Source of the DNA: an uncultured Alteromonadaceae bacterium
GTDB lineage: Bacteria; Pseudomonadota; Gammaproteobacteria; Enterobacterales; Alteromonadaceae
Assembly: GCA_947503265.1 (NCBI GenBank)
Contig: CANNDC010000012.1
Span: 1 to 64,000 of the forward strand
Reading direction: 5' to 3'
Length of the DNA stretch: 64,000 nt
Below are positions 41,961 through 51,426 of the stretch, piece after piece (position 1 is the first letter of the stretch; every line of letters begins with the position of its first letter). Both the position numbers and the translations under genes were made by a program. Under the pieces are notes generated by a model. That model was not told the origin of the DNA. It searched no databases and saw only the letters and a list, made by a program, of their open reading frames with translations.

Positions 41961-44542
41961 GTGAAGATAACTGGCAAAAAGCAAAATCTTTATTTAATCA
42001 GGCCCTGGATCAGCCAAAGGAAAATCGTGTTGCGTTTCTTCAACAACAAGCTCAAGAGGATGAAGACTTATATAAAACAGTATTCAACATGCTGGAAGCT
42101 GACGATGAACTTGACGCAAGCACGTTGTTTGATGGTTTAACGGCTAAATCTGAAGCATCGTTGCAGAGCATTTATCAAGTAACCGAAGGCACACGAATTG
42201 GTCAATATGAAATTATTCGAAAGATAGATGAAGGCGGCATGGGAGCCGTCTATTTAGCCAAACGGTCTGACGATAGTTATGAACAAAACGTTGCAATTAA
42301 ATTATTACATGCTGATCTCCAAAACGAATTTTCAATCCAATATTTTCAATCGGAAAGGCAATTTCTAGCCGATTTAGATCATAGAAATATCGCCCGTCTT
42401 CTCGATGGCGGCACCACCAATTCTGGTATCCCGTATCTGGTCATGGAATACATCAATGGTAAGCCATTGTTGGACTATGCTGGCGACAACGACTTGGATA
42501 TCAAACAGCGATTGTTGCTTTTCTTGCAGCTTTGCGACGCGGTTGATTATGCCCATCAAAACTTAATCATCCATCGCGATCTTAAGCCTAGCAACGTGAT
42601 GGTTACGGATAAAAAAGGGGTTAAGCTGCTCGATTTTGGCATTGCAAAGTTCGAACAATCGAGCGTGCAGAGCAAAGATTCTAAGGAAATACCCAGCCCT
42701 CTTACCCTCGAAAGCGCGAGCCCTGAGCAATTACAAGATGAGAATATCACTCTCAAAAGTGACATTTATTCACTTGGTTTAATCTTATATAAATTACTTT
42801 GTGGTATGTCGCCGTTTTCACAATATATGCAAAACAAAGAATCGCTCATCAAAGCCGTTTTGGAAGTTTCACCATCAATGCCTAGTGAAATGACGGACAA
42901 CATTGAGGCAAAAAAACAGCTAAAAGGTGAACTCGACAGTATCGTCATGAAGGCAATGGAAAAGTCACCTGAACTTCGCTATGCATCAGTATCAAGTCTA
43001 GCTCTGGATATTAAAAACCACTTAACAAACCACCCTGTTACGGCAATGCATCAAAGTTGGTGGTACAGCAGCAAAACCTTTATTAAAAGGAATACCTTAT
43101 CTGTTGCGCTGGCGAGTATTTTTGTACTTTTAATGACCTCAGCTGCAATTACGATGACAACCCAAGCATTCCTTATTGCCACGGAGCGAGATAAAGCGAC
43201 ATTGGAAAAGAATAATGCGGTTCAAGTTTCAGAATTTTTGCTCGAGTTGTTTGAAAATGTGGATCCCAATATCACGGATGGTGAGCAAATAACCGCTAGT
43301 GAGTTGTTAAGCAAAGGAGAGCAAAAAATTGCTGATAGGCTGGAGCAGCAGCCCAGGTTGAAAGCGCGATTACTTCAAACTATCGCACAAGTGTATATGC
43401 AACTGGGAATTCGAGAGAATGCCTTCAAAACCATAGAAACCGCACAGCAAATTAGATTACTCAATTTTGGCGAACACGACATGGACTATATCGATGGCCA
43501 AAATCAATTTGTAACGATACTTGACCATTTCGGTGAAACAGATGAAAAAGCGTTGGAAATCGCAATGGCCACCCTACAACAACTCAGAGAAAAAGGTGAA
43601 CAACAAACCGAACACTTTGCCTACGCGCTCCACAATGCTGCGCTGTTGCAGCTAATCCATGGGGATTTGCGCCAAGCTATCGAATTAGCCGAAGAAGGAT
43701 TATACGAATATAGACGCTTATTTGGCGAAATTCACCGTGGAGTCAACGCTAGTTATAGCATTTTATCGACTGCTCATTATTATCTAGGACAATACAAAGA
43801 AGCTGAGAAGTTCGCAAGACAAGCATTAACTGTTACTGAACAGCTATACGGCGAACTTGACGGTCAATCAATTAATATTATGGCTAATTTAGCCGAATCA
43901 TTAAAGATGCTAGGAGAGCACGAGCAAGCGGAAACTTACTATATCAAAGGCCTAACCTTGTCTGAAAAGCTATTCCCAGCCAACAGTATTAACGTCATCG
44001 ATGCCTTGAACTATCTGGGGGTGTTTTATCGACACACAGGACAATATGTTAAAGCACAGTCACATCTTGATGAGGCTGCTAGCCGCGCAAAGGCGACTTT
44101 TGATGATAATTCCTGGTTAAAAGCCTATTTCATTTGCAATGCCGCCAGTATGCAATTGCAAAATGGCAGTAGTGATGACGCACTTAAAAATACGAAAATT
44201 GCGCTATCAATCTACCAACAAATTTTTGATCAACCCACCGCCTATGAACTGAGTTGTCGACTGATTCACGGAGAAAGCATGACTGCTGTGGGTAAAGCGC
44301 GAACAGCACTAGCTTATCTGAAAGAGAACAGAAAGCTCCAATCAGAAAATTTTCCTGATAGCAAACGCATGATACTTAGATATGACAGTGCCATAGGCGA
44401 AGCGCTTAGTGCAGTGGATAGGAAGGATGAAGCAAAAGTGATCTTGTCTGCAGTAGTGCAAACGTTGCAAGCAGAATTCTCTAGCGATACTTATAATCTG
44501 CAAAAAGCCAAGTTGAGACTTGCAACCGCAAACCTCAACTGA
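41957..44542 (+). CDS. Membrane Ser/Thr protein kinase with TPR sensor domain
   Basis: 861 residues. An N-terminal ~75-residue segment, a Hanks-type kinase domain (~80-350: glycine loop IDEGGMGAVYLA, Lys in VAIKLL, catalytic HRDLKPSNV, DFG in LLDFGIAK, SPEQ), one membrane helix (~375-400) and a long TPR region outside the membrane (~430-850, about ten repeats). The kinase is intact by motif. Translational overlap with the ECF sigma factor gene indicates they act together: a periplasmic cue bound by the TPRs would trigger phosphorylation of the sigma factor. Confidence 0.92.
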   Translation: MSEDNWQKAKSLFNQALDQPKENRVAFLQQQAQEDEDLYKTVFNMLEADDELDASTLFDGLTAKSEASLQSIYQVTEGTRIGQYEIIRKIDEGGMGAVYLAKRSDDSYEQNVAIKLLHADLQNEFSIQYFQSERQFLADLDHRNIARLLDGGTTNSGIPYLVMEYINGKPLLDYAGDNDLDIKQRLLLFLQLCDAVDYAHQNLIIHRDLKPSNVMVTDKKGVKLLDFGIAKFEQSSVQSKDSKEIPSPLTLESASPEQLQDENITLKSDIYSLGLILYKLLCGMSPFSQYMQNKESLIKAVLEVSPSMPSEMTDNIEAKKQLKGELDSIVMKAMEKSPELRYASVSSLALDIKNHLTNHPVTAMHQSWWYSSKTFIKRNTLSVALASIFVLLMTSAAITMTTQAFLIATERDKATLEKNNAVQVSEFLLELFENVDPNITDGEQITASELLSKGEQKIADRLEQQPRLKARLLQTIAQVYMQLGIRENAFKTIETAQQIRLLNFGEHDMDYIDGQNQFVTILDHFGETDEKALEIAMATLQQLREKGEQQTEHFAYALHNAALLQLIHGDLRQAIELAEEGLYEYRRLFGEIHRGVNASYSILSTAHYYLGQYKEAEKFARQALTVTEQLYGELDGQSINIMANLAESLKMLGEHEQAETYYIKGLTLSEKLFPANSINVIDALNYLGVFYRHTGQYVKAQSHLDEAASRAKATFDDNSWLKAYFICNAASMQLQNGSSDDALKNTKIALSIYQQIFDQPTAYELSCRLIHGESMTAVGKARTALAYLKENRKLQSENFPDSKRMILRYDSAIGEALSAVDRKDEAKVILSAVVQTLQAEFSSDTYNLQKAKLRLATANLN

Positions 44543-44572
44543 CTCTTACTTTAAAATCTAACCACTTTAACT

Positions 44573-45304
44573 TTAGTTATTTGGACGGTTCTTTCTAACC
44601 ACAAAACCAGCGAAACCGATTAGCAGTAATGCCATAGTAGCTGGCACGGGTACTGCCGCTGCTCGTGTCGCAGTAATGTCGTCAATGGTGATGGAAAAAT
44701 CACCAACATTGCCCGAAACTCCAATCGCCCACCCTCTCATTGTAGACAAATCTAAACCATCATCAGGGGCACCGTTACCAATGTCTTTACGCATGAAATC
44801 AGCAAAAGAAAGGTTCATCAATTGCCACCCTGAGAAATCATCGACGAATTCGGTAAAGAATCGTTCTGCATCATCCGTCGTTGAACCCGGGTTACGATTA
44901 TTGATGATATCAAAGAACAGCTGATTGCCCGTATTTGAACCGTACATCCAAAAGCTCAATTGATCTTTGCCAGACCAATCTTGCGTGATCCATTCATCAA
45001 CAGATGGGTTAGCAAACAGCTCAACGATACCTGCAAATGATGAACTTGTTCCAACGGAAGAAAGCAAACCATTGGCTGCATTTCCCGTTCGACTTGGCAC
45101 AGTCAAACCATCATCGTTAACCACGCTAGAGGAGATACTGGAACCTCCACCCGCAAAATCGATATAGCCAACAATCTGTCCATTTGGATCAAATCCGTTT
45201 TGAAGAGGTGTTTGAAAGTCAGTTACCATAATAGTCGCAATAGCAAAGTGTGGAGATAGCGCACAACACACAAACAATCCGAACGTTTTTATTATTTTTG
45301 TCAT
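44573..45304 (-). CDS. VPxPA-CTERM exosortase substrate 2
   Basis: 243 residues. Signal peptide (MTKIIKTFGLFVCCALSPHFAIA), a beta-rich domain resembling the DUF4465-like/CIA30-like secreted proteins (DQLSFWMYGSNTGNQLFFDI; tentative), and a sorting tail VPVPATMALLLIGFAGFVVRK. It is convergent with the kinase gene (30 nt between stops). With the substrate at 40463 it flanks the sigma/kinase pair. Confidence 0.8.
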   Translation of the reverse strand: MTKIIKTFGLFVCCALSPHFAIATIMVTDFQTPLQNGFDPNGQIVGYIDFAGGGSSISSSVVNDDGLTVPSRTGNAANGLLSSVGTSSSFAGIVELFANPSVDEWITQDWSGKDQLSFWMYGSNTGNQLFFDIINNRNPGSTTDDAERFFTEFVDDFSGWQLMNLSFADFMRKDIGNGAPDDGLDLSTMRGWAIGVSGNVGDFSITIDDITATRAAAVPVPATMALLLIGFAGFVVRKNRPNN

Positions 45305-45436
45305 TACTATTTTAGCCTTTTAGTTAGATCATGCAGGCTGTGCATAAATTGTACCGCTCTTTAAAATCAATCACTTAGCCTTCACTTGTAAAAGAATTGT
45401 AAAATTTCCTGACGGAATAAATTGCGTTGCGTATTG

Positions 45437-47260
45437 TTAACGAACCATTTTGACATCATCTCCTTCCATCACGCTATCGTTCGCAGCCATGATTTTTTTC
45501 GAACTAGTATTTATTGATACCACCTGATTTAAACGCGGCAGGCTGGCATAAACTAGGTTTCCATTTCTGGAAGACGTCAAACCCAATGCACCGCTCGGCA
45601 AAGTGAGGCTTGTTATCATCTTGCCATCGTTTTTTGAAAATACCGCTATATCTTGTGAAGCCAATCGCGACACCCAAAGCTCATCTTTATCTGCAACTTC
45701 TGTGATAGCAATTGGAAATTTACCACCGGTTTTGACACACCAAGATGCACTCATATCAACAATTTTAATTTTGCACAACGTGGCGTCAGAGCTGTTTACA
45801 ACCCAAGCATTTTTGCCATCATGACTGATAGCAATGCCTTCCGCACCAGCTCCAGTAACTAGTTTTTTGACTTCACCCGTTTTTAATTCGATTCTATATG
45901 CTGTACCTATGTCTGGATTGGTTGCGATCAGATAGTCATGAGTAAACGAGACTTTGTGAACTCCCTTATCTAACCTAAAACTTCTATTTGATTTCCACGT
46001 TTTTGGATCGTATTCGACTATGGTTCCTTCTACCTCACACGTTATCCAAACTCGAGTTGCCTGATAATCCGTCGCCACACCGTGTGGACGTTTACAATCT
46101 AACAACGAGCTTTGTTCCACGTTACCGGTAAGCAGATCTATGCTACTTACTCCTTCACTAGGTGCAGAAAGAAAAGGAGGACGCTTTATAACTGGCTCGT
46201 TATGGGGTTGAGGATATATACCAAATGAAGGAACAAATGCTATACGCCCATCTGAAGAAAAGGCAATCTCGTGAGAACCAATACCCACTTTTATTTTTCG
46301 TCTCTCGCGTAGGTTTACGGGGTCCATCAGCACAACCTCTCCATCTGATCTCGACACAGAAACGAGTGTGGGCGCCAAGGGTTGCCATTCTTGTGAGTGG
46401 GCAAGATAGTGATCCACATCACCCTGACCTTTTCTTGCGCTAGCGTAAACTAGTTGTTCATTGTCCCCAGAGTTCAGCCATCTAGCCATTAAGTCACTTT
46501 GATTAGTGTTTAAACCACTTAACGCGACCGATTGAGACCATTCTCCATTGACTATTTCGCTGAAATACAAATCTCCCGGTATGCTAAGATTTTCTGGCCT
46601 AGAAGAGGCTTCGATGATCATGGCTTTTCCATCTGGCCTCAACCCTAAATTCCATTCTCCGTGTTTCGTATTGATAGCGGGCCCTAAATTAGTTACAACC
46701 CAATCACTTTTCTCAGAATTTGTTGTGAGTATAGCTTGGTAAATATCACCCTGACCAAAGCCGCCACTTCTGTCAGAAGCAAAATAAAGCTGCCCTTGTA
46801 CATCAAAGACAGGACTGTATTCCCTTGCTGAAGAATTTACCGGTTCGGGCAGGCGAAGGGCCTCTCCCCAAGCGTTCGATTCTCTCTCGACACACCAAAT
46901 GTCACCGTTAGGATTATCCTTCTGTTCTAACCTTACGGGCCGAGTTGATACGAAGCAAAGCTGCTTGTTGGTGTGATGATAGAAAGGATCCGAATCGCTA
47001 AATTTTGAGTTAGAAAAACTTGCAGGAGTAATGGCTGATGTTTTTGAATCGATCTCATAAATCGTGGTTTTACCACTTTTCCCCCAGCGCCCTTCCGCAC
47101 GTGTCACGTATATCCCAAATGGGGTGACAATTGCACCATATTCAACCTTATCGGTATTGATTAATTTGCTAAGAACATTCCAACTTAATTCTGTCTGTTC
47201 AGCATTTGCATAAGTTGTTGATAGACATAAGATAAAAGTGAAAATAGTATTGATTTTCAT
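45437..47260 (-). CDS. Secreted beta-propeller protein (PD40 + YVTN repeats)
   Basis: 607 residues from the ATG at 47260 (a TTG two codons earlier is possible). Signal peptide MKINTIFTFILCLSTTYANA. The N-terminal half carries TolB/PD40-type blades (YFASDRSGGFGQGDIYQA; DSDPFYHHTNKQLCFVS), the C-terminal half YVTN-type blades (GVATDYQATRVWITCEVEGTIVEYDP; GIAISHDGKNAWVVNSSD). Likely a periplasmic or extracellular binding/scaffold protein; ligand unknown. Stands alone, transcribed toward the PEP-CTERM gene. Confidence 0.75.
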   Translation of the reverse strand: MKINTIFTFILCLSTTYANAEQTELSWNVLSKLINTDKVEYGAIVTPFGIYVTRAEGRWGKSGKTTIYEIDSKTSAITPASFSNSKFSDSDPFYHHTNKQLCFVSTRPVRLEQKDNPNGDIWCVERESNAWGEALRLPEPVNSSAREYSPVFDVQGQLYFASDRSGGFGQGDIYQAILTTNSEKSDWVVTNLGPAINTKHGEWNLGLRPDGKAMIIEASSRPENLSIPGDLYFSEIVNGEWSQSVALSGLNTNQSDLMARWLNSGDNEQLVYASARKGQGDVDHYLAHSQEWQPLAPTLVSVSRSDGEVVLMDPVNLRERRKIKVGIGSHEIAFSSDGRIAFVPSFGIYPQPHNEPVIKRPPFLSAPSEGVSSIDLLTGNVEQSSLLDCKRPHGVATDYQATRVWITCEVEGTIVEYDPKTWKSNRSFRLDKGVHKVSFTHDYLIATNPDIGTAYRIELKTGEVKKLVTGAGAEGIAISHDGKNAWVVNSSDATLCKIKIVDMSASWCVKTGGKFPIAITEVADKDELWVSRLASQDIAVFSKNDGKMITSLTLPSGALGLTSSRNGNLVYASLPRLNQVVSINTSSKKIMAANDSVMEGDDVKMVR

Positions 47261-47543
47261 TGGCAACGCTCGAGAAAAATTGCTTTGGTTATCGATTTAG
47301 TTTGGATGAACAAGGGCACCCTGTCCATGTGATTAAACTTAGTTCTAAGGTGATACAAAGAATCTAAAGTCTCAATATACTTGAGTGTTACAACACACCT
47401 GCAGAACCTGCGATATAGTCAGAAATAAACTCATAAAACAGCAAACCATCCTTTTATTGCAAGTATTTGTCTCTTTTTTAGGTAACTTAAGATTTAACGT
47501 TTTAGACTATTCTTGGGCGTTGAATTTAGTTGAGAAAAATACA

Positions 47544-48398
47544 ATGAAAAAAATGATAGCCGCTATTTTAATGTTTCCAATTCTCACTGCATGCCAAACC
47601 CAATCGGTTGCTACATTGCAACCCAAATTGACTGAGCATTGGATAGTTTCAGCAGGTTTGGCTTCCCCTGAGTCAGCCGTGTTTGATACACAACGAAAAG
47701 AAATTATCGTATCCAACGTTAACGGCTATGTTAAAAACCAACAAGGTTACCTGTCTAAACTTTCCCTATCCGGAAAAATTATCCAGCAAAAATGGATTAA
47801 GGGTTTAAACGGCCCAACCGGAATGGCAATTTGGAACGATGTTTTGTATGTCGCCGATATCGATCATTTGGTTGCAATCAACTTAACGACATTACAAATA
47901 ATTCAGCGCTTTGAAGCTCCTGATCTAAATCCAGGATTAAACGATGTGGCTGTGAGTAACAACGGACAGGTTTTTGTAACAGGCTCGGTTAGTGAGTCTG
48001 TGTATACTCTTAAAAACAACAAACTTGTAACTTGGGTGAACAGTAAACAGCTTAAATTTGCCAATGGTATTTATGCTGCAAATAACAAACTATGGGTAGC
48101 AGGTTATTATCTTCGTTGGATTGATTATGCCGACAAAACCGTTCATTCCGCAGGTCTTGATAACGAATTGATCGATCTGGAAAGTATTGAACCAAATGGT
48201 AATAATGAGTTAATCATTACCAAAATCGGCGCTGGTCCAATATACACTCTAGATTCTGAAATGAAACTCACTGAAATCATCACAAGAGATACTTTTAGTG
48301 CAGATGTTGAGTTTATACCAACAGAAAATCTTTTGGTTGTACCAAGTGGCAACAATCGCGTATTTGCATTCAAATTGCGAACTAAACCCGGAAACTAG
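47544..48398 (+). CDS. Beta-propeller lipoprotein (SMP-30/gluconolactonase-like fold)
   Basis: 284 residues from the ATG at 47544, chosen because it begins a lipoprotein signal peptide with lipobox LTAC (MIAAILMFPILTAC); upstream in-frame codons give no sensible leader. The body has NHL/SMP-30-like propeller blades (NGPTGMAIWNDVLYVADIDHLVAINL; GLNDVAVSNNGQVFVTGSVSESVY). Substrate unknown. Convergent with the metal operon. The 283-nt gap before it (47261-47543) shows nothing else I can name. Confidence 0.75.
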   Translation: MKKMIAAILMFPILTACQTQSVATLQPKLTEHWIVSAGLASPESAVFDTQRKEIIVSNVNGYVKNQQGYLSKLSLSGKIIQQKWIKGLNGPTGMAIWNDVLYVADIDHLVAINLTTLQIIQRFEAPDLNPGLNDVAVSNNGQVFVTGSVSESVYTLKNNKLVTWVNSKQLKFANGIYAANNKLWVAGYYLRWIDYADKTVHSAGLDNELIDLESIEPNGNNELIITKIGAGPIYTLDSEMKLTEIITRDTFSADVEFIPTENLLVVPSGNNRVFAFKLRTKPGN

Positions 48399-48451
48399 CC
48401 TAAGTATGATAGAGAGTGGATTAGGTGAAATCACCCAGTCCACTCCCTATG

Positions 48452-48850
48452 TTAGCCATAGAAAATATCAGCAGCCAAAAACGCAAAGAAAAATCCGATC
48501 AGGTAGATGACTATTGAAAACGTCAACAGTACCCAACTCACTTTTCTCAGACGTCGACACGCTATCGCTTTATCGGCATCGATCGGGCAAGGTGCATTGC
48601 GATTTTGCCATTGCATCCAAGTCGACAATGCGAGTAACACTCCCGCTATGGCGAAAATCCAAACTTTGTGCTCAGACAATGCTGTAATCCATGGCACTGC
48701 ACTTACAAACCCAGCTAAAACGGCCCCCATTCCAAGAGACACCAATAAAGCGGGGAGCGCACAACAGATCAGTGTCCCCATGCTAGTGAAGAGACTTAAC
48801 GTTGGTATCATGGTATTTCGCCATGAAGTTGCCTTTGGCTCACTCGACAC
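48452..48850 (-). CDS. MerT-like inner membrane metal transport protein
   Basis: 132 residues with three to four membrane helices. The first helix carries a vicinal Cys pair (SMGTLICCALPALLVSLGMGA) as in MerT mercuric-ion transporters, and a second Cys pair region (NAPCPIDADKAIACRR) lies between later helices. It overlaps the HMA-domain gene upstream by 11 nt. Probably passes a soft metal ion across the membrane from the periplasmic HMA partner; which metal cannot be told. Confidence 0.75.
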   Translation of the reverse strand: MSSEPKATSWRNTMIPTLSLFTSMGTLICCALPALLVSLGMGAVLAGFVSAVPWITALSEHKVWIFAIAGVLLALSTWMQWQNRNAPCPIDADKAIACRRLRKVSWVLLTFSIVIYLIGFFFAFLAADIFYG

Positions 48851-49175
48851 GATGAATATTTTCCACGTTGTAGCCTGAATCCACTACAAGTTTGGTAATG
48901 CGTTCATTCGTAAGTGATTTATTTTCATTGAAGGTAATTAAAATCACTTTAGTATCAAGATTAACATCAATGGAATTGACCGCTTCTTCTTTGCCAAATA
49001 CCTTTTCCAAAGCGCGGGCACAAAAATCACAAACCAATCCATTTACACTGACTTCGACCACCTTGTTTGAAATTGGTAGGTTTTCTTCTATCGCTTGTGT
49101 TTCAGTGGCTAAAACCGACGACGTAAAAACCATTGTAAAAGTACATATTGTTAGAGCCATCAAAAATATTTTCAT
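48840..49175 (-). CDS. Periplasmic HMA-domain metal-binding protein (MerP-like)
   Basis: 111 residues: signal peptide (MKIFLMALTICTFTMVFTSSVLA) and one heavy-metal-associated domain with GLVCDFCARALEKVF, the CxxC metal site (CDFC). The fold ends INVNL... with a typical beta-alpha-beta-beta-alpha-beta pattern. Located between a hypothetical secreted protein and the MerT-like gene, with which it overlaps, like MerP-MerT. Confidence 0.85.
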   Translation of the reverse strand: MKIFLMALTICTFTMVFTSSVLATETQAIEENLPISNKVVEVSVNGLVCDFCARALEKVFGKEEAVNSIDVNLDTKVILITFNENKSLTNERITKLVVDSGYNVENIHRVE

Positions 49176-49185
49176 TAGTAACCTC

Positions 49186-49860
49186 TCAATATCTTAAAAT
49201 GTAATTAAAAAGAATTTCACCGCGATTATTCATTCCTGCTTCGAGCATATGAACTCCTTTAAAAAGTCTGACTAACGGGGTGATAGTTAAATTATTTTCA
49301 GCTTCAGGCATGTGATCTACCTGCAGCATCAACCAAGTGTGTAAATCGCCATAGTCGCCTACATAAGGTGCCCAACCAACACGAGCTGATTGCTGATAAA
49401 AATCAGCTAATTTTCCGGCTTTTGTGTAGCGATTCTGATAAGAAACAAAATAGCGACGATCTTCCCAGTCAGTAGCAATCCCTATGAATCCCGCTGCTTC
49501 TGATGAAGAATCAATCGTATCTAATTTAGTTTCAGCCATACCGATACCCGCTTTTAAGTAAAAGTTTGCCTGACTGTGCTTTTTGTTCCAGCGTTTCACA
49601 AGGCTATTTACTTGTATAGCGTGGAGGGTGAACTCGCGATCACGCCAGTATTCAAATTTATAACCAATTGAATATTTTACAGACGGTGAAAAATGAACAT
49701 GAGCAGTATTTTTATCACCGTCGTTCATTAGCATCGTTGTCCAACCACCAGGGTACGAAACCGGCCGTGCATTTGCAGTGGGAATGATTAGCCCCATTCC
49801 CAAAAGGGCAAAAAATATATATCGCAAGAGTAATCTCCTGATAACAGAAACCATGATCAT
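49186..49860 (-). CDS. Secreted hypothetical protein of the metal operon (224 aa)
   Basis: Signal peptide in the first ~32 residues (LLLRYIFFALLGMGLIIPTANA), then a beta-rich sequence with alternating hydrophobic strands (VKYSIGYKFEYWRDREFTLHAIQVN; YFVSYQNRYTKAGKL; TWLMLQVDHM) ending in an aromatic residue (ILRY), as in outer-membrane beta barrels. I do not know the family. It is 10 nt upstream of the HMA-protein gene, so probably takes part in the same metal-related function. Confidence 0.6.
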   Translation of the reverse strand: MIMVSVIRRLLLRYIFFALLGMGLIIPTANARPVSYPGGWTTMLMNDGDKNTAHVHFSPSVKYSIGYKFEYWRDREFTLHAIQVNSLVKRWNKKHSQANFYLKAGIGMAETKLDTIDSSSEAAGFIGIATDWEDRRYFVSYQNRYTKAGKLADFYQQSARVGWAPYVGDYGDLHTWLMLQVDHMPEAENNLTITPLVRLFKGVHMLEAGMNNRGEILFNYILRY

Positions 49861-49915
49861 TAAGTTAAGATCATCTAGAGACCGCCTAAGTTAGGCAGTT
49901 CAGTTTCAAACTAAA

Positions 49916-50269
49916 TCAAGAGTGGGATATAGGAGGTCTATAAGGAGGCGAAATAGAAACAGAGGGAGCTTGTTCATCCAGAGGTTTAAACTTATCCGTT
50001 TTAGCCAAAGGAACAATGAGTGAAAAGTGATTTTCAAGAACAGGGCTAGGGTTCAAAGAAGCATGAATACAGGTGCAACTTCCTTCACAATGCGTTGCAG
50101 AAACTGACTGTTGTTCCTCATTATTGTGGCACGGCATGTCCGATTCTATCTGTTCTTGCTGAGCAGGAGCATTGCCTCCCATGCTCATGCAAGCGTCTGC
50201 CATCGCCGAGGTAGCAATTAGGTTACCCAAAAAGGTAAATAGTAAAACAAAGTGCAATAAAGGCTTCAT
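49916..50269 (-). CDS. Small secreted Cys/Met/His-containing protein
   Basis: 117 residues from the ATG at 50269 (signal peptide MKPLLHFVLLFTFLGNLIATSAMA); in-frame codons up to 50326 lack a leader. The mature part has six Cys and several His and Met (DACMSMGG, MPCHNN, THCEGSCTCIHAS), suggesting metal binding, and a Pro-rich end. First gene of the run 50269-48452, 55 nt before the 224-aa gene. Family not recognised. Confidence 0.6.
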   Translation of the reverse strand: MKPLLHFVLLFTFLGNLIATSAMADACMSMGGNAPAQQEQIESDMPCHNNEEQQSVSATHCEGSCTCIHASLNPSPVLENHFSLIVPLAKTDKFKPLDEQAPSVSISPPYRPPISHS

Positions 50270-50363
50270 GGCAGAAGTATATAATAAATGATGTTCGCGT
50301 GCATCACTGGATACTTTGACGCACAATTTGAGTTGAAGTGCTGCGGTGTTTGAATTTTAAAAA

Positions 50364-50603
50364 TCAGACTTCGGTAAACTTCACTCGGATCGAACTTTTA
50401 TCTACGACAGTCTGGTTTAATTGACGAACAGCCGTGTTCGCTTCTTTTTCGTCTGGCATTTCAACAAAAGCGAAGCCTTTTGATTTACCGGTCACTTTAT
50501 CAAGCACTAAATCGCAACTGTCCACTCGACCATGTTCACTAAATAGTTGACGAATTTGTTCTTCGGTCGTTGTTCGAGCAAGCTTTCTGACTAGTATATT
50601 CAC
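50364..50603 (-). CDS. RRM-domain RNA-binding protein
   Basis: 79 residues forming a single RNA recognition motif: RNP2 NILVRKLA and RNP1 KSKGFAFVEM, ending RVKFTEV. Small RRM proteins of this kind in gammaproteobacteria and cyanobacteria are often cold-induced RNA chaperones. Stands alone, no auxiliary tail. Confidence 0.92.
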   Translation of the reverse strand: MNILVRKLARTTTEEQIRQLFSEHGRVDSCDLVLDKVTGKSKGFAFVEMPDEKEANTAVRQLNQTVVDKSSIRVKFTEV

Positions 50604-50694
50604 GGTTGTCCAATTTATTTAGATAGGGCAAAGAGTATCTCAAGTAACGTGGCAGATACCAAGCTTTGAATAACTAAATTGGCTAACAAATTTT

Positions 50695-51426
50695 TTATTT
50701 CCTTCTTTGCATCAGTAAGATTAATCCCCAAAGAAGCAACAACGTAGTAGCTGGCAAAGGCACATTAACAATACCCGTTGGATCTATACCATTTGGATCG
50801 CCTGCTTCATCAAAGAAAAAATCATCTAAACCCAGGCTAACGGCAGAGCTTCCAACATCATTGGTAAACGAAAGCCAAGATATATCATCAAAAAACATAT
50901 TGCTCGGGTTAATGCTAATTAAAGGGTCTGCGCCTGAGTTCAACCCCCAATCATCTGATCCAAGATTGAATATCGAATTGGCCTTGTTGGTATTAATAGA
51001 AACGAGTTCGTTGCCATCAGCAGGACCACCCCCAGTTGCAGTATTAGAGGTTATTTTAAAACCACCCAAATCAAAGGTGCTACCGTCTACTTTTGATACC
51101 TTGAGTTCAGATACCTGGCCAAAGATACCCTCATCCCAATGCATGTGGGTTACATCATTCCCAACCGAGTAGTAGTCACCCACGATTGAAGAGAATGAAT
51201 TAGGAATACTCGCGAAAAAGAATTCGAACTGAAAGCCAGACTCAATATAAGTTGTCACGTTTTGAAATACATCGCTATTATTTGTAGTTTCGATGTTGCC
51301 ATTAGTTAAGGTAGCAGTGCCTCCGGTAAAATCTATTTGTGTAGACAAAGCAGAATGGCTAATTAGGAGGGAAATAAAAATTAAGCAAAGAACGAAACTT
51401 TTGGAAATTCTTTTAATATTTAACAT
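50695..51426 (-). CDS. VPLPA-CTERM exosortase substrate 3
   Basis: 243 residues from the ATG at 51426, which has AGGA about 8 nt upstream. Signal peptide (SFVLCLIFISLLISHSALS), a secreted domain of unknown type, and the sorting tail VPLPATTLLLLWGLILLMQRRK. Third exosortase substrate in 11 kb. Ribosome-binding and coding signals are clear; function unknown. Confidence 0.8.
   Translation of the reverse strand: MLNIKRISKSFVLCLIFISLLISHSALSTQIDFTGGTATLTNGNIETTNNSDVFQNVTTYIESGFQFEFFFASIPNSFSSIVGDYYSVGNDVTHMHWDEGIFGQVSELKVSKVDGSTFDLGGFKITSNTATGGGPADGNELVSINTNKANSIFNLGSDDWGLNSGADPLISINPSNMFFDDISWLSFTNDVGSSAVSLGLDDFFFDEAGDPNGIDPTGIVNVPLPATTLLLLWGLILLMQRRK

Noticed and set aside
48452..49175. Mercury resistance (mer) operon
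   Set aside because: MerP/MerT-like genes are present, but no merR, merA or merC-type partners, and the other two genes are not mer genes.
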